A stretch of 64,000 nucleotides of DNA, from positions 682,001-746,000 of the forward strand of contig NZ_VCDI01000001.1 in the NCBI RefSeq assembly GCF_005844085.1, read 5' to 3'. Made by a program: the position numbers and the translations under genes. The notes under the pieces were generated by a model. The model saw only the letters and a list, made by a program, of their open reading frames with translations. It ran no database searches and was not told the origin of the DNA. Shown piece after piece: positions 8,561 to 16,331 of this stretch (the first letter of the stretch is position 1; the number at the start of each line of letters is the position of its first letter). The DNA is from Lichenicoccus roseus. GTDB lineage: Bacteria; Pseudomonadota; Alphaproteobacteria; Acetobacterales; Acetobacteraceae.

Positions 8561-8573
8561 CTGGTATAATGAG
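8561..8573 (-). promoter_or_regulatory. Putative GntR operator, copy 1
   Basis: CTGGTATAATGAG (plus strand) lies 37-49 nt upstream of the RuBisCO-like start. The identical 13-mer recurs 42-54 nt upstream of the apnO-like start. This copy sits inside the imperfect dyad CTG-N17-CAG (8561-8583) that also contains GTAT-N7-ATAC. It is the natural candidate site for the divergent GntR regulator. Confidence 0.55.
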
Positions 8574-8652
8574 CATACATCAGAAGGAGAAGCCCCAGGT
8601 CCTCGATGGACGGTTCCTTGCCGATGCCCCTGCCACTGCCGTCCCAGGCGCG

Positions 8653-9393
8653 ATGAGCGAGACCGAACGCATCACCCGGCGGCGTCTCTCCGACGAGGTA
8701 TTCGACCGCCTGCGCGCGATGATCGTCAGCGGCGAGCTTGGTGTCGGTGATGCGGTGCCGTCCGAGCGCGAGCTGATGGACCGCTTCGGGGTCGGCCGGC
8801 CGGCGATACGCCAGGCGATGCAGGCGCTCAGCAACATGGGCCTGATCACCATCTCGCATGGCGAGCGCGCCCGCGTCTGCGACCTGACCGCGGAGAAACT
8901 GTTCCAGCAGATCGACCTGCCGGCGCAGATGATGCTGTCCTCGTCGCCGAGATCGCTCGAGCAGCTGCTCGAGGTGCGCGTGTTCTTCGAACGGGGCATG
9001 GCGCGGATTGCCGCCGAACGTGCCACGGCGGAGGATCTGCACTGTCTGCGCGGCTGGCTGGAGCGGCAGCGCGCCTCCCTCGACGACATCACCGTCTTCG
9101 TGCGGCACGACATGCGGCTGCATATCGAGATCGCCCGCATTTCCGGCAATCCGATCTTCCTCGCCACCTGCCAGGCCCTGCTCGGCTGGGTGCGGCACTA
9201 CCACATCGAATTGCTGCACTGGTCGGGCAAGGAGAACGTGACGCTCGCCGAGCATGACGAGATCCTGTCGGCGATCGCGGCCCACGATCCGGCCCGGGCG
9301 GAGGCGGCGATGGTGCGTCACCTGCAGCGATCGAGCACGCTGTATGTGCATGCGCATCCGGATGCGGTGTCGCCCGCCCGTCAGCCGAGCTGA
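8653..9393 (+). CDS. GntR/FadR-family transcriptional regulator
   Basis: 246 residues. An N-terminal winged helix-turn-helix (RRRLSDEVFDRLRAMIVSGE, VPSERELMDRFGVGRPAIRQ, ISHGERARVCD) is followed by an all-helical FCD ligand-binding domain with conserved metal-site positions (RVFFERGMARIAAERA, RHDMRLHIEIARISGN, EHDEILSAIAAHD). It most resembles the sugar-acid-responsive NanR/UxuR-like FadR regulators. It is divergent from the RuBisCO-like gene and convergent with the dehydrogenase gene, overlapping that gene's end by 13 nt. An in-frame ATG at 8569 lies inside the putative operator, so the ATG at 8653 is preferred. It probably represses both flanking catabolic units until a pathway sugar acid binds. 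Confidence 0.85.
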   Translation: MSETERITRRRLSDEVFDRLRAMIVSGELGVGDAVPSERELMDRFGVGRPAIRQAMQALSNMGLITISHGERARVCDLTAEKLFQQIDLPAQMMLSSSPRSLEQLLEVRVFFERGMARIAAERATAEDLHCLRGWLERQRASLDDITVFVRHDMRLHIEIARISGNPIFLATCQALLGWVRHYHIELLHWSGKENVTLAEHDEILSAIAAHDPARAEAAMVRHLQRSSTLYVHAHPDAVSPARQPS

Positions 9394-10430
9394 ACCGCCG
9401 CTCCGGACGCCGCACTCTCATAGGCGGCATGCACCAGCGCCAGCGTCTTCAGGTTGTCGCGCCCGCTGGTATCCGGCGTCGTGCGTGCCCGGAGCGTCCG
9501 CACCCAGTGGCGCTGGATGTTCAGCACGCTCTCCTGGATGTTGTGCCAGGGCCGCGAGGCCCAGGGCAGCAACGGCGGCGAGACATCCTGCTCGGAGGTC
9601 CCGTCCGATCCGGTGACGCCCAGCCGGTAGTCCTGGGTCAGCCGCAGCGAGCCCTCGGTGCCGTCGATCTCGATGAAGGTCTCGGGAAACGGCTCGCGCG
9701 CCAGCCGCGAGGCGTAGGAGCAGTCGACCACCGAGACGGCGCCATCGGCATGGTCGAGCAGCATGGTGGCGACGTCCTCGCCGCGGATCGCCGGATTGAT
9801 GCGCTGGGTGCGCGCCGTCAGCCGCGTGGCATCACCAAGCAGGCAGCGCGCCACATCCAGTATGTGGATGCCGAGATCCTCGATGATGAAGCGTGCGCCG
9901 GTGGCGAGATAGGGCTGCCCGCTGAACACGTCGTAGCCGGAACGGAACGAGATCCTTCCCCAGAACGGCCGCCCGATGCTACCGCTCGCCAGCACGTCGC
10001 GCACAGCCAGGATCGGCGTCTGCCAGCGGAAATTCTCGTGCACCATCAGGGCAATGCCGGCAGCCTCGGCGGCGTCCACCATCGCGCGGGCGTCTTCCAT
10101 CGATGGCGCGAACGGCTTCTGGCATACCACCGGCACGCGGTGTCGCGCGGCCTGCTCGACCAGATAGCGATGACTGGGCGGCGTGGTCGCGATGTCGACG
10201 AAATCCAGCGCCTGCGCGGCGAACATGGCCTCGGCATCGGTGTATCGGGCGGCGATGCCGAACTGCTCGCCGACCAGGGCCAGCCGGGCCGGATCGCGAT
10301 CGCAGAGCGCGACGATCGCGACGTCGTCGATGTCCGCCCAGGCATGCAACTGGTTCACGGCAAAGAAGCCGCACCCGATCAGCGCACCGCGCAGCCTCGT
10401 CCCGCCGGCGCCCTGCCCGCTTACCGGCAC
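9381..10430 (-). CDS. apsD: Gfo/Idh/MocA oxidoreductase, likely D-apiose dehydrogenase
   Basis: 349-residue NAD(P)-dependent sugar dehydrogenase. The Rossmann motif is GALIGCGFFAVNQLHAW, the catalytic lysine is in VPVVCQKPFAPS, and IIEDLGIHILDVARCLLG is the conserved helix carrying the catalytic histidine. GTG start at 10430. It begins 4 nt after the apnO-like stop, so the two are co-transcribed. In the described apiose pathway ApsD oxidises D-apiose to D-apionolactone, and the PVVCQKPFAPS/ENFRWQTPI/LPWASRPWHNIQESVL pattern agrees with my memory of that group. The family (certain) covers many substrates, so the apiose assignment rests on the partners. Confidence 0.75.
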   Translation of the reverse strand: MPVSGQGAGGTRLRGALIGCGFFAVNQLHAWADIDDVAIVALCDRDPARLALVGEQFGIAARYTDAEAMFAAQALDFVDIATTPPSHRYLVEQAARHRVPVVCQKPFAPSMEDARAMVDAAEAAGIALMVHENFRWQTPILAVRDVLASGSIGRPFWGRISFRSGYDVFSGQPYLATGARFIIEDLGIHILDVARCLLGDATRLTARTQRINPAIRGEDVATMLLDHADGAVSVVDCSYASRLAREPFPETFIEIDGTEGSLRLTQDYRLGVTGSDGTSEQDVSPPLLPWASRPWHNIQESVLNIQRHWVRTLRARTTPDTSGRDNLKTLALVHAAYESAASGAAVQLG

Positions 10431-10434
10431 GGCT

Positions 10435-11262
10435 TCAGGTGATGCGCTGGATGCTGGCGGCGAGTTCGGCGGGCTCGAATACCCGCTTCCAGTCGGGCTG
10501 CATCAAGGCCGGCTTGCCGAAGGTGATCGCCTTGTTGCAGGCGTCCGAGAACACGCCGTCAACTTCCTTGAAGATGACTGCGCCGAGCACGTTGATATGG
10601 CCAAGCAGGAAGTCGCGCGCCGCCTCGTGCGGTACGCCACGGGCGACCACCTCGTCCATCGCCTCGCGCATGACGTCGAGCAGCGTCGCCGCCACCGTTT
10701 CCGAAAGGCCGGGTTCCAGCAGCGCCATCTGCTCCACCGTGACACGGTGCGAGCGCATCACCGGCGCCCAGATCGCGCGCGCGACCTCCTCGCCGATGGC
10801 GTAGTGCGCCTCCGGACCCTGCATCAGCGCATTTACGATATGCTGCTTCGCATGCAGGCCACCGAAATGATCGTGCCGTGCGGCAGGCTCGCTCTCGTCG
10901 TTGAAGATCGGCGGGTGGCACGGGTGGGTGACGAAGTACGTCAGGTCGTCGCGCTTTGGCAGGTGGCCGGCGAACGGGGCGGCGGCGTCCAGCACGACGA
11001 CGATGGTGCCGGCCTTGAGCTTCGTCTCGATCGAGGCCGCGACCTTGCCGATTGCGGTATCCGGCACCGCGAGCACGACCATGCCGGCGCCATCGAGCGC
11101 GGCATCGACATCCAGGCAGTCGAGGCCGAGACCGGACTTCAGACGCTCGCGGCCAAGCTCGCTGACCTCGACATGGCGCACATCGAAGGTGGTGGCCTTG
11201 AGATTGTGGGACAGCCGGTAGCCCATCTTGCCGCCGGCACCGAAGAGCGCGATCGAGGTCAT
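10435..11262 (-). CDS. apnO: D-apionate oxidoisomerase-like protein (phosphogluconate-dehydrogenase C-terminal domain)
   Basis: 275 residues. The N-terminal Rossmann fold has ALFGAGGKMGYRLSHNL and the second strand VVLAVPDTAIGKVA. The diagnostic middle block is THPCHPPIFNDES, followed by LMQGPEAHYAIGE, VMRSHRVTVEQMALLEPGLSETV and the C-terminal LLGHINVLGAVIF. These features match ApnO, which oxidises and isomerises D-apionate to 3-oxo-isoapionate. It is the first gene of a two-gene minus-strand unit with the dehydrogenase, preceded by the second copy of the 13-bp element. The lactonase (ApnL) and kinase (OiaK) expected for a complete route are not in the window. Confidence 0.78.
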   Translation of the reverse strand: MTSIALFGAGGKMGYRLSHNLKATTFDVRHVEVSELGRERLKSGLGLDCLDVDAALDGAGMVVLAVPDTAIGKVAASIETKLKAGTIVVVLDAAAPFAGHLPKRDDLTYFVTHPCHPPIFNDESEPAARHDHFGGLHAKQHIVNALMQGPEAHYAIGEEVARAIWAPVMRSHRVTVEQMALLEPGLSETVAATLLDVMREAMDEVVARGVPHEAARDFLLGHINVLGAVIFKEVDGVFSDACNKAITFGKPALMQPDWKRVFEPAELAASIQRIT

Positions 11263-11303
11263 GGAGGTCCTGCACGAAAAAGCGGTCCTACTGTCTCCCG
11301 CAA

Positions 11304-11316
11304 CTGGTATAATGAG
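11304..11316 (-). promoter_or_regulatory. Putative GntR operator, copy 2
   Basis: CTGGTATAATGAG (plus strand) 42-54 nt upstream of the apnO-like start, identical to 8561-8573 and at nearly the same distance from its gene. On the minus strand it reads CTCATTATACCAG just after a TTGACT. The flanks do not match copy 1, so the 13-mer itself is the conserved unit. Confidence 0.5.
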
Positions 11317-11431
11317 TCAATGGCATGATGACAGGCGTTACCTGCCTGGCTGGTATTGTCATTGGCCGAGAGCCCGGTGCAGGCGCATCCTTCTGGAAGT
11401 AAATCATCTCCGTCATAGAGGAAGTCTGCCA

Positions 11432-11698
11432 GTGTCCAGTCCCCGCCTCCTGAGTTATGCAGCGTTCACCCTCACGGCCTGCCTGTTGCTGTCGCCTGCC
11501 CTGGCCCGGGCGCAGACGCTCGATAGCGGCGTCGGCATCGGCCCGAGCCAGCAACTCTCCACGCCGCCGGACTCCGACCCGATCAATCGGCCGGGCGCGA
11601 TGCAGCGCGCGGTGAAGCAGCGGCGCGCGAATGCCATGCAGTCGCGGAGCCGCCAGAGCACGCCGGCGACGACCGGATCGACGACGGCGCCACGCTGA
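11432..11698 (+). CDS. Small exported protein of unknown function
   Basis: 88 residues from a GTG start preceded by AGAGGAAG (11417-11424). The first 29 residues form a clear Sec signal: basic SSPRLL, hydrophobic AAFTLTACLLLSPA, and an ALARAQ cleavage site. The mature part is about 60 residues of low-complexity sequence rich in Ser, Thr, Pro, Gln and Arg (PSQQLSTPPDSDPINRPGAMQ), without cysteines or a lipobox. No family recognised. It sits alone between the apnO-like promoter region and trpS, 53 nt upstream of the latter. Confidence 0.6.
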   Translation: MSSPRLLSYAAFTLTACLLLSPALARAQTLDSGVGIGPSQQLSTPPDSDPINRPGAMQRAVKQRRANAMQSRSRQSTPATTGSTTAPR

Positions 11699-11751
11699 GG
11701 ATCTCGCCGGCGAGGCCTTGACCGAAGCAGGCCGCCGCCGGACAAACCGCC

Positions 11752-12747
11752 ATGCAGCGCATCTTCTCCGGCATCCAGCCCACCGGCGTCCCGCACCTCG
11801 GCAACTACCTCGGCGCGATACGGAACTGGGTATCGCTGCAGGATGGCCACGAGTGCCTGTTCTGCCTGGTGGACCTGCATGCGATCACAGTATGGCAGGA
11901 GCCGTCCCTGCTGCGTGAGCAGACCCGCCTGCAGGCAGCCGTCCTGATCGCCGCCGGCATCGACCCTGACCGCCACATCCTGTTCAACCAGTCGGCGGTC
12001 AGCGCCCATGCCCGGCTTGCCTGGATCTTCAACTGCATCTCGCGCATCGGCTGGCTGAACCGCATGACGCAGTTCAAGGATAAGGCCGGCCGCGATCGCG
12101 AGGCAGTGTCATCCGGACTGTATGTGTATCCGAACCTGATGGCAGCCGACATCCTGACCTACCATGCGACCCGGGTTCCGGTGGGCGACGACCAGCGCCA
12201 GCATCTCGAACTGGCGAACGACATCGCGCAGAAGTTCAACCACGACTACGAGGTAGCGTTCTTCCCCGCCATCGAGGCGCTGGTGCCTCCGGGTGCGGCG
12301 CGGGTCATGAGTCTGCGTGACGGCACCCGCAAGATGTCGAAGTCGGATCCTTCCGAGCAGAGCCGGATCACGCTGGTCGACGATGCCGATGCCGTCGCGC
12401 AGAAGCTACGCCGGGCCAAGACCGATCCGGCCCCGCTGCCCGATACGGTGGAAGGCCTCGCCGACCGCCCCGAGGCACGCAACCTAGTCGAGATTTATTC
12501 GGCACTTGCCGGCACGACGCCCGGACAGGTGCTGGCCGAACACGGCGGCAGCGGCTTCGGGCCGTTCAAGGAGGCGCTGACCGCCATCGTGGTCGCGGCA
12601 GTGTCACCGATAGCGAACGAGACGCGCCGGTTGCTCGACGACACCACCCATCTCGATCAGGTGTTGCGCGGCGGTGCGGAGCGCGCGAATGCCATCGCCG
12701 AACCGATCGTCGCCGCGGCCGAACGCATCGTCGGATTTCTCAAATGA
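11752..12747 (+). CDS. trpS: Tryptophanyl-tRNA synthetase
   Basis: 331-residue class I synthetase charging tRNA-Trp, of normal bacterial length. It begins RIFSGIQPTGVPHLGNYLGAI with the HLGN version of the HIGH signature; GDDQRQHLELANDIAQKFN and SLRDGTRKMSKSDPSEQSRI carry the DDQ and KMSKS motifs. The ATG at 11752 is the natural start, as family members begin about five residues before the FSGIQPTG block. The next gene, yjbQ, starts within the trpS stop (4-nt overlap), so the two are translationally coupled. Confidence 0.95.
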   Translation: MQRIFSGIQPTGVPHLGNYLGAIRNWVSLQDGHECLFCLVDLHAITVWQEPSLLREQTRLQAAVLIAAGIDPDRHILFNQSAVSAHARLAWIFNCISRIGWLNRMTQFKDKAGRDREAVSSGLYVYPNLMAADILTYHATRVPVGDDQRQHLELANDIAQKFNHDYEVAFFPAIEALVPPGAARVMSLRDGTRKMSKSDPSEQSRITLVDDADAVAQKLRRAKTDPAPLPDTVEGLADRPEARNLVEIYSALAGTTPGQVLAEHGGSGFGPFKEALTAIVVAAVSPIANETRRLLDDTTHLDQVLRGGAERANAIAEPIVAAAERIVGFLK

Positions 12748-13163
12748 GGCAGGCGGTGCACTATGTCGTGGTGGAGACGCGCGGAAAGGGGTTGCGCGAC
12801 ATCACGGCGCCGATCGCGGACTGGGTGGCCATGCAGGCGATGCAGACGGCGCTGCTGACGATCTGGTGCAGGCACACATCGGCATCGCTGACTGTGCAGG
12901 AGAATGCCGATCCCACCGTGCGCGAGGATATCAATCGATTCTTCGATGCGCTCGTGCCGGAAGGCAACGGACGCTACGTCCATGACGACGAGGGCCTGGA
13001 CGACATGCCTGCCCACCTGAGAAGCATGCTGACCCAGACGCAGCTGAGCGTGCCGGTTGCCGACGGTGCGATGGTGCTCGGCACCTGGCAGGGGATCTAT
13101 CTCTTCGAGCACCGGAAGCGGCCGCACCGTCGCGAACTGGTGCTGCACCTGCTCGGGGACTGA
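12744..13163 (+). CDS. yjbQ: YjbQ-family protein (UPF0047)
   Basis: 139 residues of the YjbQ/UPF0047 family, beta-rich trimeric proteins with a metal-binding site at the subunit interface. YjbQ of E. coli shows weak thiamine-phosphate-synthase activity and the natural role is unsettled. Diagnostic stretches are LLTIWCRHTSASLTVQENADPTVREDI, the HDDEGLDDMPAHLRSML block, and the C-terminal LGTWQGIYLFEHR. The conserved His and Asp of RHTSASL and DDMPAH are present. Translationally coupled to trpS by ATGA. Confidence 0.88.
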   Translation: MRQAVHYVVVETRGKGLRDITAPIADWVAMQAMQTALLTIWCRHTSASLTVQENADPTVREDINRFFDALVPEGNGRYVHDDEGLDDMPAHLRSMLTQTQLSVPVADGAMVLGTWQGIYLFEHRKRPHRRELVLHLLGD

Positions 13164-13167
13164 AGCG

Positions 13168-13197
13168 ACCGGGGCAAGGCGGATGCCAAGCCCCGGT
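13168..13197. terminator. Bidirectional hairpin terminator between yjbQ and Mn-catalase
   Basis: ACCGGGGC (13168-13175) pairs with GCCCCGGT (13190-13197), with an inner GGC/GCC pair inside the loop. It lies 5 nt after the yjbQ stop and just beyond the convergent Mn-catalase stop. The stem is strong but there is no T-run in either direction. Confidence 0.5.
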
Positions 13198-13204
13198 GTC
13201 AGAC

Positions 13205-14119
13205 CTAGCGGCTCTTCTTGTACAGCTTGCTGGCGATCTCGAAGATCTCCTCCGGAGCGTAGTCCGGCGCGAAAGCTCCATAGTTGCCGTCAAGCTCGGG
13301 GATCTTGCCACCCTCCGGCATTCCGTCGACGATCTCGAGGTTGCCGGGCGGATCGCCGGGCAGTGCGACCTCGTCGTTGGACCAGACGCCGGCGGCTTCC
13401 TTGTAGTCGTCCGGGCTGAAGCTGTAGAGGCGACGGTGGCTGCCTTCCTGCAGGTACTTCTGGCACTCCGGCACGCGGTCGAGATTGATGTTCGGCGTCG
13501 GCAGCATCTTCTCGATCGACACGCCGGTAATCTTCTTCAGCGCCAGGGCGTAGGCATGGGCGTGCACCGAACCGCGCACCAGCAGGTAGCCACAGACCTC
13601 ACGGCCAGTCGGCTCGGTCATCGTCTCGTACACGCGCAGCTTGTGGATGCGAGCGCCGCACTCGAGATGGAAATTATGCAGCAGATCGATGATCAGGTTA
13701 CCGGTCGTCGTCACCATGTCCATGTTCCAGGACGCGGCGTTGCTGTTCATCGGCATGGCGCCGCCGCCGTTGGCGAGGAAGCTGCCGGCAAGGCGGACAT
13801 CCTGCATCTCGGCAAACGGAGCCTTGGAGATGTCCACGTTCGGGGTGTCGTCTCCAGGACCGTTGTTCAGCATCGAGACGCCGGTGCTGACCAGCTCCAC
13901 ATGGCCGAGTTCCTCGGCGAAGATGCTCGAGACCAGGCTGTAGAACGGCCGCAGCTTGCTCTTGTTGCGGAAGTTGAAGCTCTGGAACATGTAGTTCCCG
14001 AGCGTCGACATCTCGCCATACTTGCCGCCGAGCAGTTCCTGAAGGGCGGCCGCCGCGTTGGGCTCCGGCTTCTTGGGCTCCGGCAGGGCAGCCTGAAGCT
14101 TGTCGATGCGCATGAACAT
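13205..14119 (-). CDS. Manganese catalase
   Basis: 304-residue non-heme, dimanganese catalase (ferritin-like four-helix bundle) that disproportionates hydrogen peroxide. The metal-binding helices are visible: EMSTLGNYMFQSFNFRN, IFAEELGHVELVSTGVSML (E-E-L-G-H-V-E), LIIDLLHNFHLECGARIHKL and VCGYLLVRGSVHAHAYALAL. Length is that of the long Mn-catalase group (about 300). It is preceded on the minus strand by the formaldehyde-detoxification pair, after 107 nt, and is probably transcribed separately. Confidence 0.93.
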   Translation of the reverse strand: MFMRIDKLQAALPEPKKPEPNAAAALQELLGGKYGEMSTLGNYMFQSFNFRNKSKLRPFYSLVSSIFAEELGHVELVSTGVSMLNNGPGDDTPNVDISKAPFAEMQDVRLAGSFLANGGGAMPMNSNAASWNMDMVTTTGNLIIDLLHNFHLECGARIHKLRVYETMTEPTGREVCGYLLVRGSVHAHAYALALKKITGVSIEKMLPTPNINLDRVPECQKYLQEGSHRRLYSFSPDDYKEAAGVWSNDEVALPGDPPGNLEIVDGMPEGGKIPELDGNYGAFAPDYAPEEIFEIASKLYKKSR

Positions 14120-14226
14120 GAGCGTAATCCTGTCGCGGTTTCGACAGGGCTACGGTTCGAGGCGGAGCGGGTTGCCCGGTGGACCGGACACGATCTGCAA
14201 GGCGCACGCACCATTGCGTGACACAG

Positions 14227-15093
14227 TCACGCCTGCGAGCGGGATCCGGTCAGGATCCGCGCGTGATGCGCGACATGGTCCTCGATCACACCCTGGATGA
14301 ACCAGTACGAGTGGTCGTAGCCGGGATGCATCCGCAGGTTGAGCGCCTGTCCGGCACCCTCCGCCGCCGCTCGCAGCGCCTCCGGGTGAAGCTGCGGCGC
14401 CAGCCACTGGTCCGCCTCCCCCTGGTCGACCAGGATCGTCGTCGGATGGGTGTGGCCGGCTTGCAGCAGAAGGGTCGCGTCATGCCGGGCCCATGTCGCG
14501 CGATCCGGCCCAAGATACCGGCTGAACGCCTTCTCGCCCCAGGGTGCCGCGGCGGGATGGGCGATCGGCGCCAGCGCCGACACCGACTGCCAGCGTGTCG
14601 GATTGGCGAGCGCCAGCGTGAGCGCGCCATGCCCGCCCATCGAGTGGCCGACGATGCCACGCCGCGCCGGCTCGATCGGGAACGCCTCCTCGACCCATCC
14701 CGGCAGCTCGTAGGCGACGTGGCTGGCCATCCTGTAGTGGTTCGACCAGGGTGCCTCGGTGGCGTCGAGATAGAAGCCGGCGCCGGTGCCGAAATCCCAG
14801 CTCTCGTCCTCGCCCGCGATGCCGGCGCCGCGCGGGCTGGTGTCCGGCGCCACCACGGCGAGGTTGTGGCGGGCGGCAAAGCGCAGGATGCCGGCCTTGG
14901 TGACGAAGGTCTCCTCGTTGCAGGTCAGGCCACCGAGGGCATAGAGCGCCGCGACCTTCGCGCCATCGAGCGCCGCTTGCGGAAGGAACGCGGCGAACCG
15001 GGCGGGCAACCCGAGGGCAGCCGACGGTGCCTCATAGAAGCCGATCCGCCCGCCATGGCAGGCATGCTCGGAACGGGTGGTGATGGCGGACAT
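14227..15093 (-). CDS. fghA: S-formylglutathione hydrolase
   Basis: 288-residue esterase-D-type alpha/beta hydrolase that cleaves S-formylglutathione to formate and glutathione, the last step of glutathione-dependent formaldehyde oxidation. The nucleophile elbow is GHSMGGHGALT; ALYALGGLTCNEETFVTKAG and the APDTSPRG/GEDESWDFGTGAGFYLDAT block are diagnostic; the C-terminal HPGYDHSYWFI supplies the catalytic histidine and DQGEADQWL the aspartate. Its ATG overlaps the frmA-like stop by one base (TGATG), so the two are translationally coupled. Confidence 0.95.
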   Translation of the reverse strand: MSAITTRSEHACHGGRIGFYEAPSAALGLPARFAAFLPQAALDGAKVAALYALGGLTCNEETFVTKAGILRFAARHNLAVVAPDTSPRGAGIAGEDESWDFGTGAGFYLDATEAPWSNHYRMASHVAYELPGWVEEAFPIEPARRGIVGHSMGGHGALTLALANPTRWQSVSALAPIAHPAAAPWGEKAFSRYLGPDRATWARHDATLLLQAGHTHPTTILVDQGEADQWLAPQLHPEALRAAAEGAGQALNLRMHPGYDHSYWFIQGVIEDHVAHHARILTGSRSQA

Positions 15094-16208
15094 CAGAATA
15101 CCACCACGGAGCGGATGCTCTCGCCGCGTGTCATCAGGTCGAAGCCCTCGTTGATCTGCTCCAGCTTCAGGCGGTGGGTGATCAGCGGATCGATCTCGAT
15201 GCGGTTGTCCATGTACCAGTCGACGATCTTCGGTACGTCGGTGCGGCCGCGGGCGCCGCCGAAGGCCGAGCCGATCCAGCGCCGGCCGGTAACCAGCTGG
15301 AACGGCCGGGTCGAGATCTCCTGCCCGGACGAGGCCACGCCGATGATGGTGGAGACCCCCCAGCCGCGATGGCTGCATTCCAGCGCCTGGCGCATCAGGG
15401 TCGGGGTGCCGACGCACTCGAAGGAGAAATCCGCACCACCGCCGGTGAGCTCGACCAGATGACCGACCACGTCGCCATCAGGGCCAAGATCCTTCGGATT
15501 GACGAAATGCGTCATGCCGAAGCGGCGGGCCATCTCCTCGCGTGCGGGGTTGATGTCGACGCCGACGATCATTCCGGCGCCGACCATGCGGGCGCCCTGG
15601 ATGACGTTCAGCCCGATGCCGCCAAGGCCGAACACCACCACCGTGCTGCCGGTCTCGACGCGGGCGGTGAACAGCACCGCGCCGATGCCGGTGGTCACCC
15701 CGCAGCCGATATAGCAGATGGTGTCGAACGGCGCGTCCGAGCGCACCTTGGCGAGGGCGATCTCCGGCAGCACGGTATAGTTCGCGAACGTCGAGCAGCC
15801 CATGTAGTGCAGGATCGGCTGGCCCTTGAACGAGAAGCGAGAGGTGCCGTCCGGCATCAGGCCGCGCCCCTGCGTGGAGCGGATCGAGGTGCACAGGTTG
15901 GTCTTGCGGCTGAGGCAGCTTTTGCACTGCCGGCATTCCGGCGTGTACAGCGGTATCACATGGTCGCCCGGCGTGAGCGAGGTGACGCCGGGGCCGACCT
16001 CGACCACCACGCCGGCACCCTCATGGCCGAGGATCGCGGGAAACAGGCCCTCGGGATCGGCGCCCGACAGGGTGTATTTGTCGGTATGGCATAGGCCGGT
16101 CGCCTTGATCTCGACCATCACCTCGCCCTCGCGCGGGCCTTCGAGTTGCACGGTCTCGATCCGCAGCGGAGCCCCCGCCTCGAACGCAACTGCCGCACGC
16201 ACATCCAT
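15093..16208 (-). CDS. frmA: S-(hydroxymethyl)glutathione dehydrogenase / class III alcohol dehydrogenase
   Basis: 371-residue zinc-dependent class III alcohol dehydrogenase oxidising the spontaneous formaldehyde-glutathione adduct to S-formylglutathione with NAD. Catalytic zinc ligands lie in ATGLCHTDKYTLSG and GHEGAGVV. The structural zinc cysteines are in CRQCKSCLSRKTNLC, and the nucleotide fold is VVFGLGGIGLNVIQGARM. The LCTSIRSTQGRGLMPDGTSRFS insert is typical of the formaldehyde enzyme. First gene of the frmA-fghA operon. A GFA-family protein at 62.1 kb may belong to the same stress theme. Confidence 0.95.
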   Translation of the reverse strand: MDVRAAVAFEAGAPLRIETVQLEGPREGEVMVEIKATGLCHTDKYTLSGADPEGLFPAILGHEGAGVVVEVGPGVTSLTPGDHVIPLYTPECRQCKSCLSRKTNLCTSIRSTQGRGLMPDGTSRFSFKGQPILHYMGCSTFANYTVLPEIALAKVRSDAPFDTICYIGCGVTTGIGAVLFTARVETGSTVVVFGLGGIGLNVIQGARMVGAGMIVGVDINPAREEMARRFGMTHFVNPKDLGPDGDVVGHLVELTGGGADFSFECVGTPTLMRQALECSHRGWGVSTIIGVASSGQEISTRPFQLVTGRRWIGSAFGGARGRTDVPKIVDWYMDNRIEIDPLITHRLKLEQINEGFDLMTRGESIRSVVVF

Positions 16209-16331
16209 CGCTTCCGCTCCCGGCCAGACCCTGCGGCGGAGCAGACGCCGAGGCTGGCCCCGCCGTCAACGCACGCACGCGAGAAAGCCAGCTTCTTGCC
16301 CGCGGCGATCGGTCCGGGCCACCATCGCCGC

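Noticed and set aside
8553-8570. TTGACG and TATAAT next to each other, resembling a promoter
   Set aside because: The two hexamers are only 6 bp apart instead of about 17, so they cannot form one sigma-70 promoter; the TATAAT is part of the putative GntR element.
14217-14231. CGTGAC-ACA-GTCACG inverted repeat at the end of fghA
   Set aside because: A 6-bp stem with a 3-nt loop overlapping the stop codon and without a T-run; too weak to call a terminator or operator.
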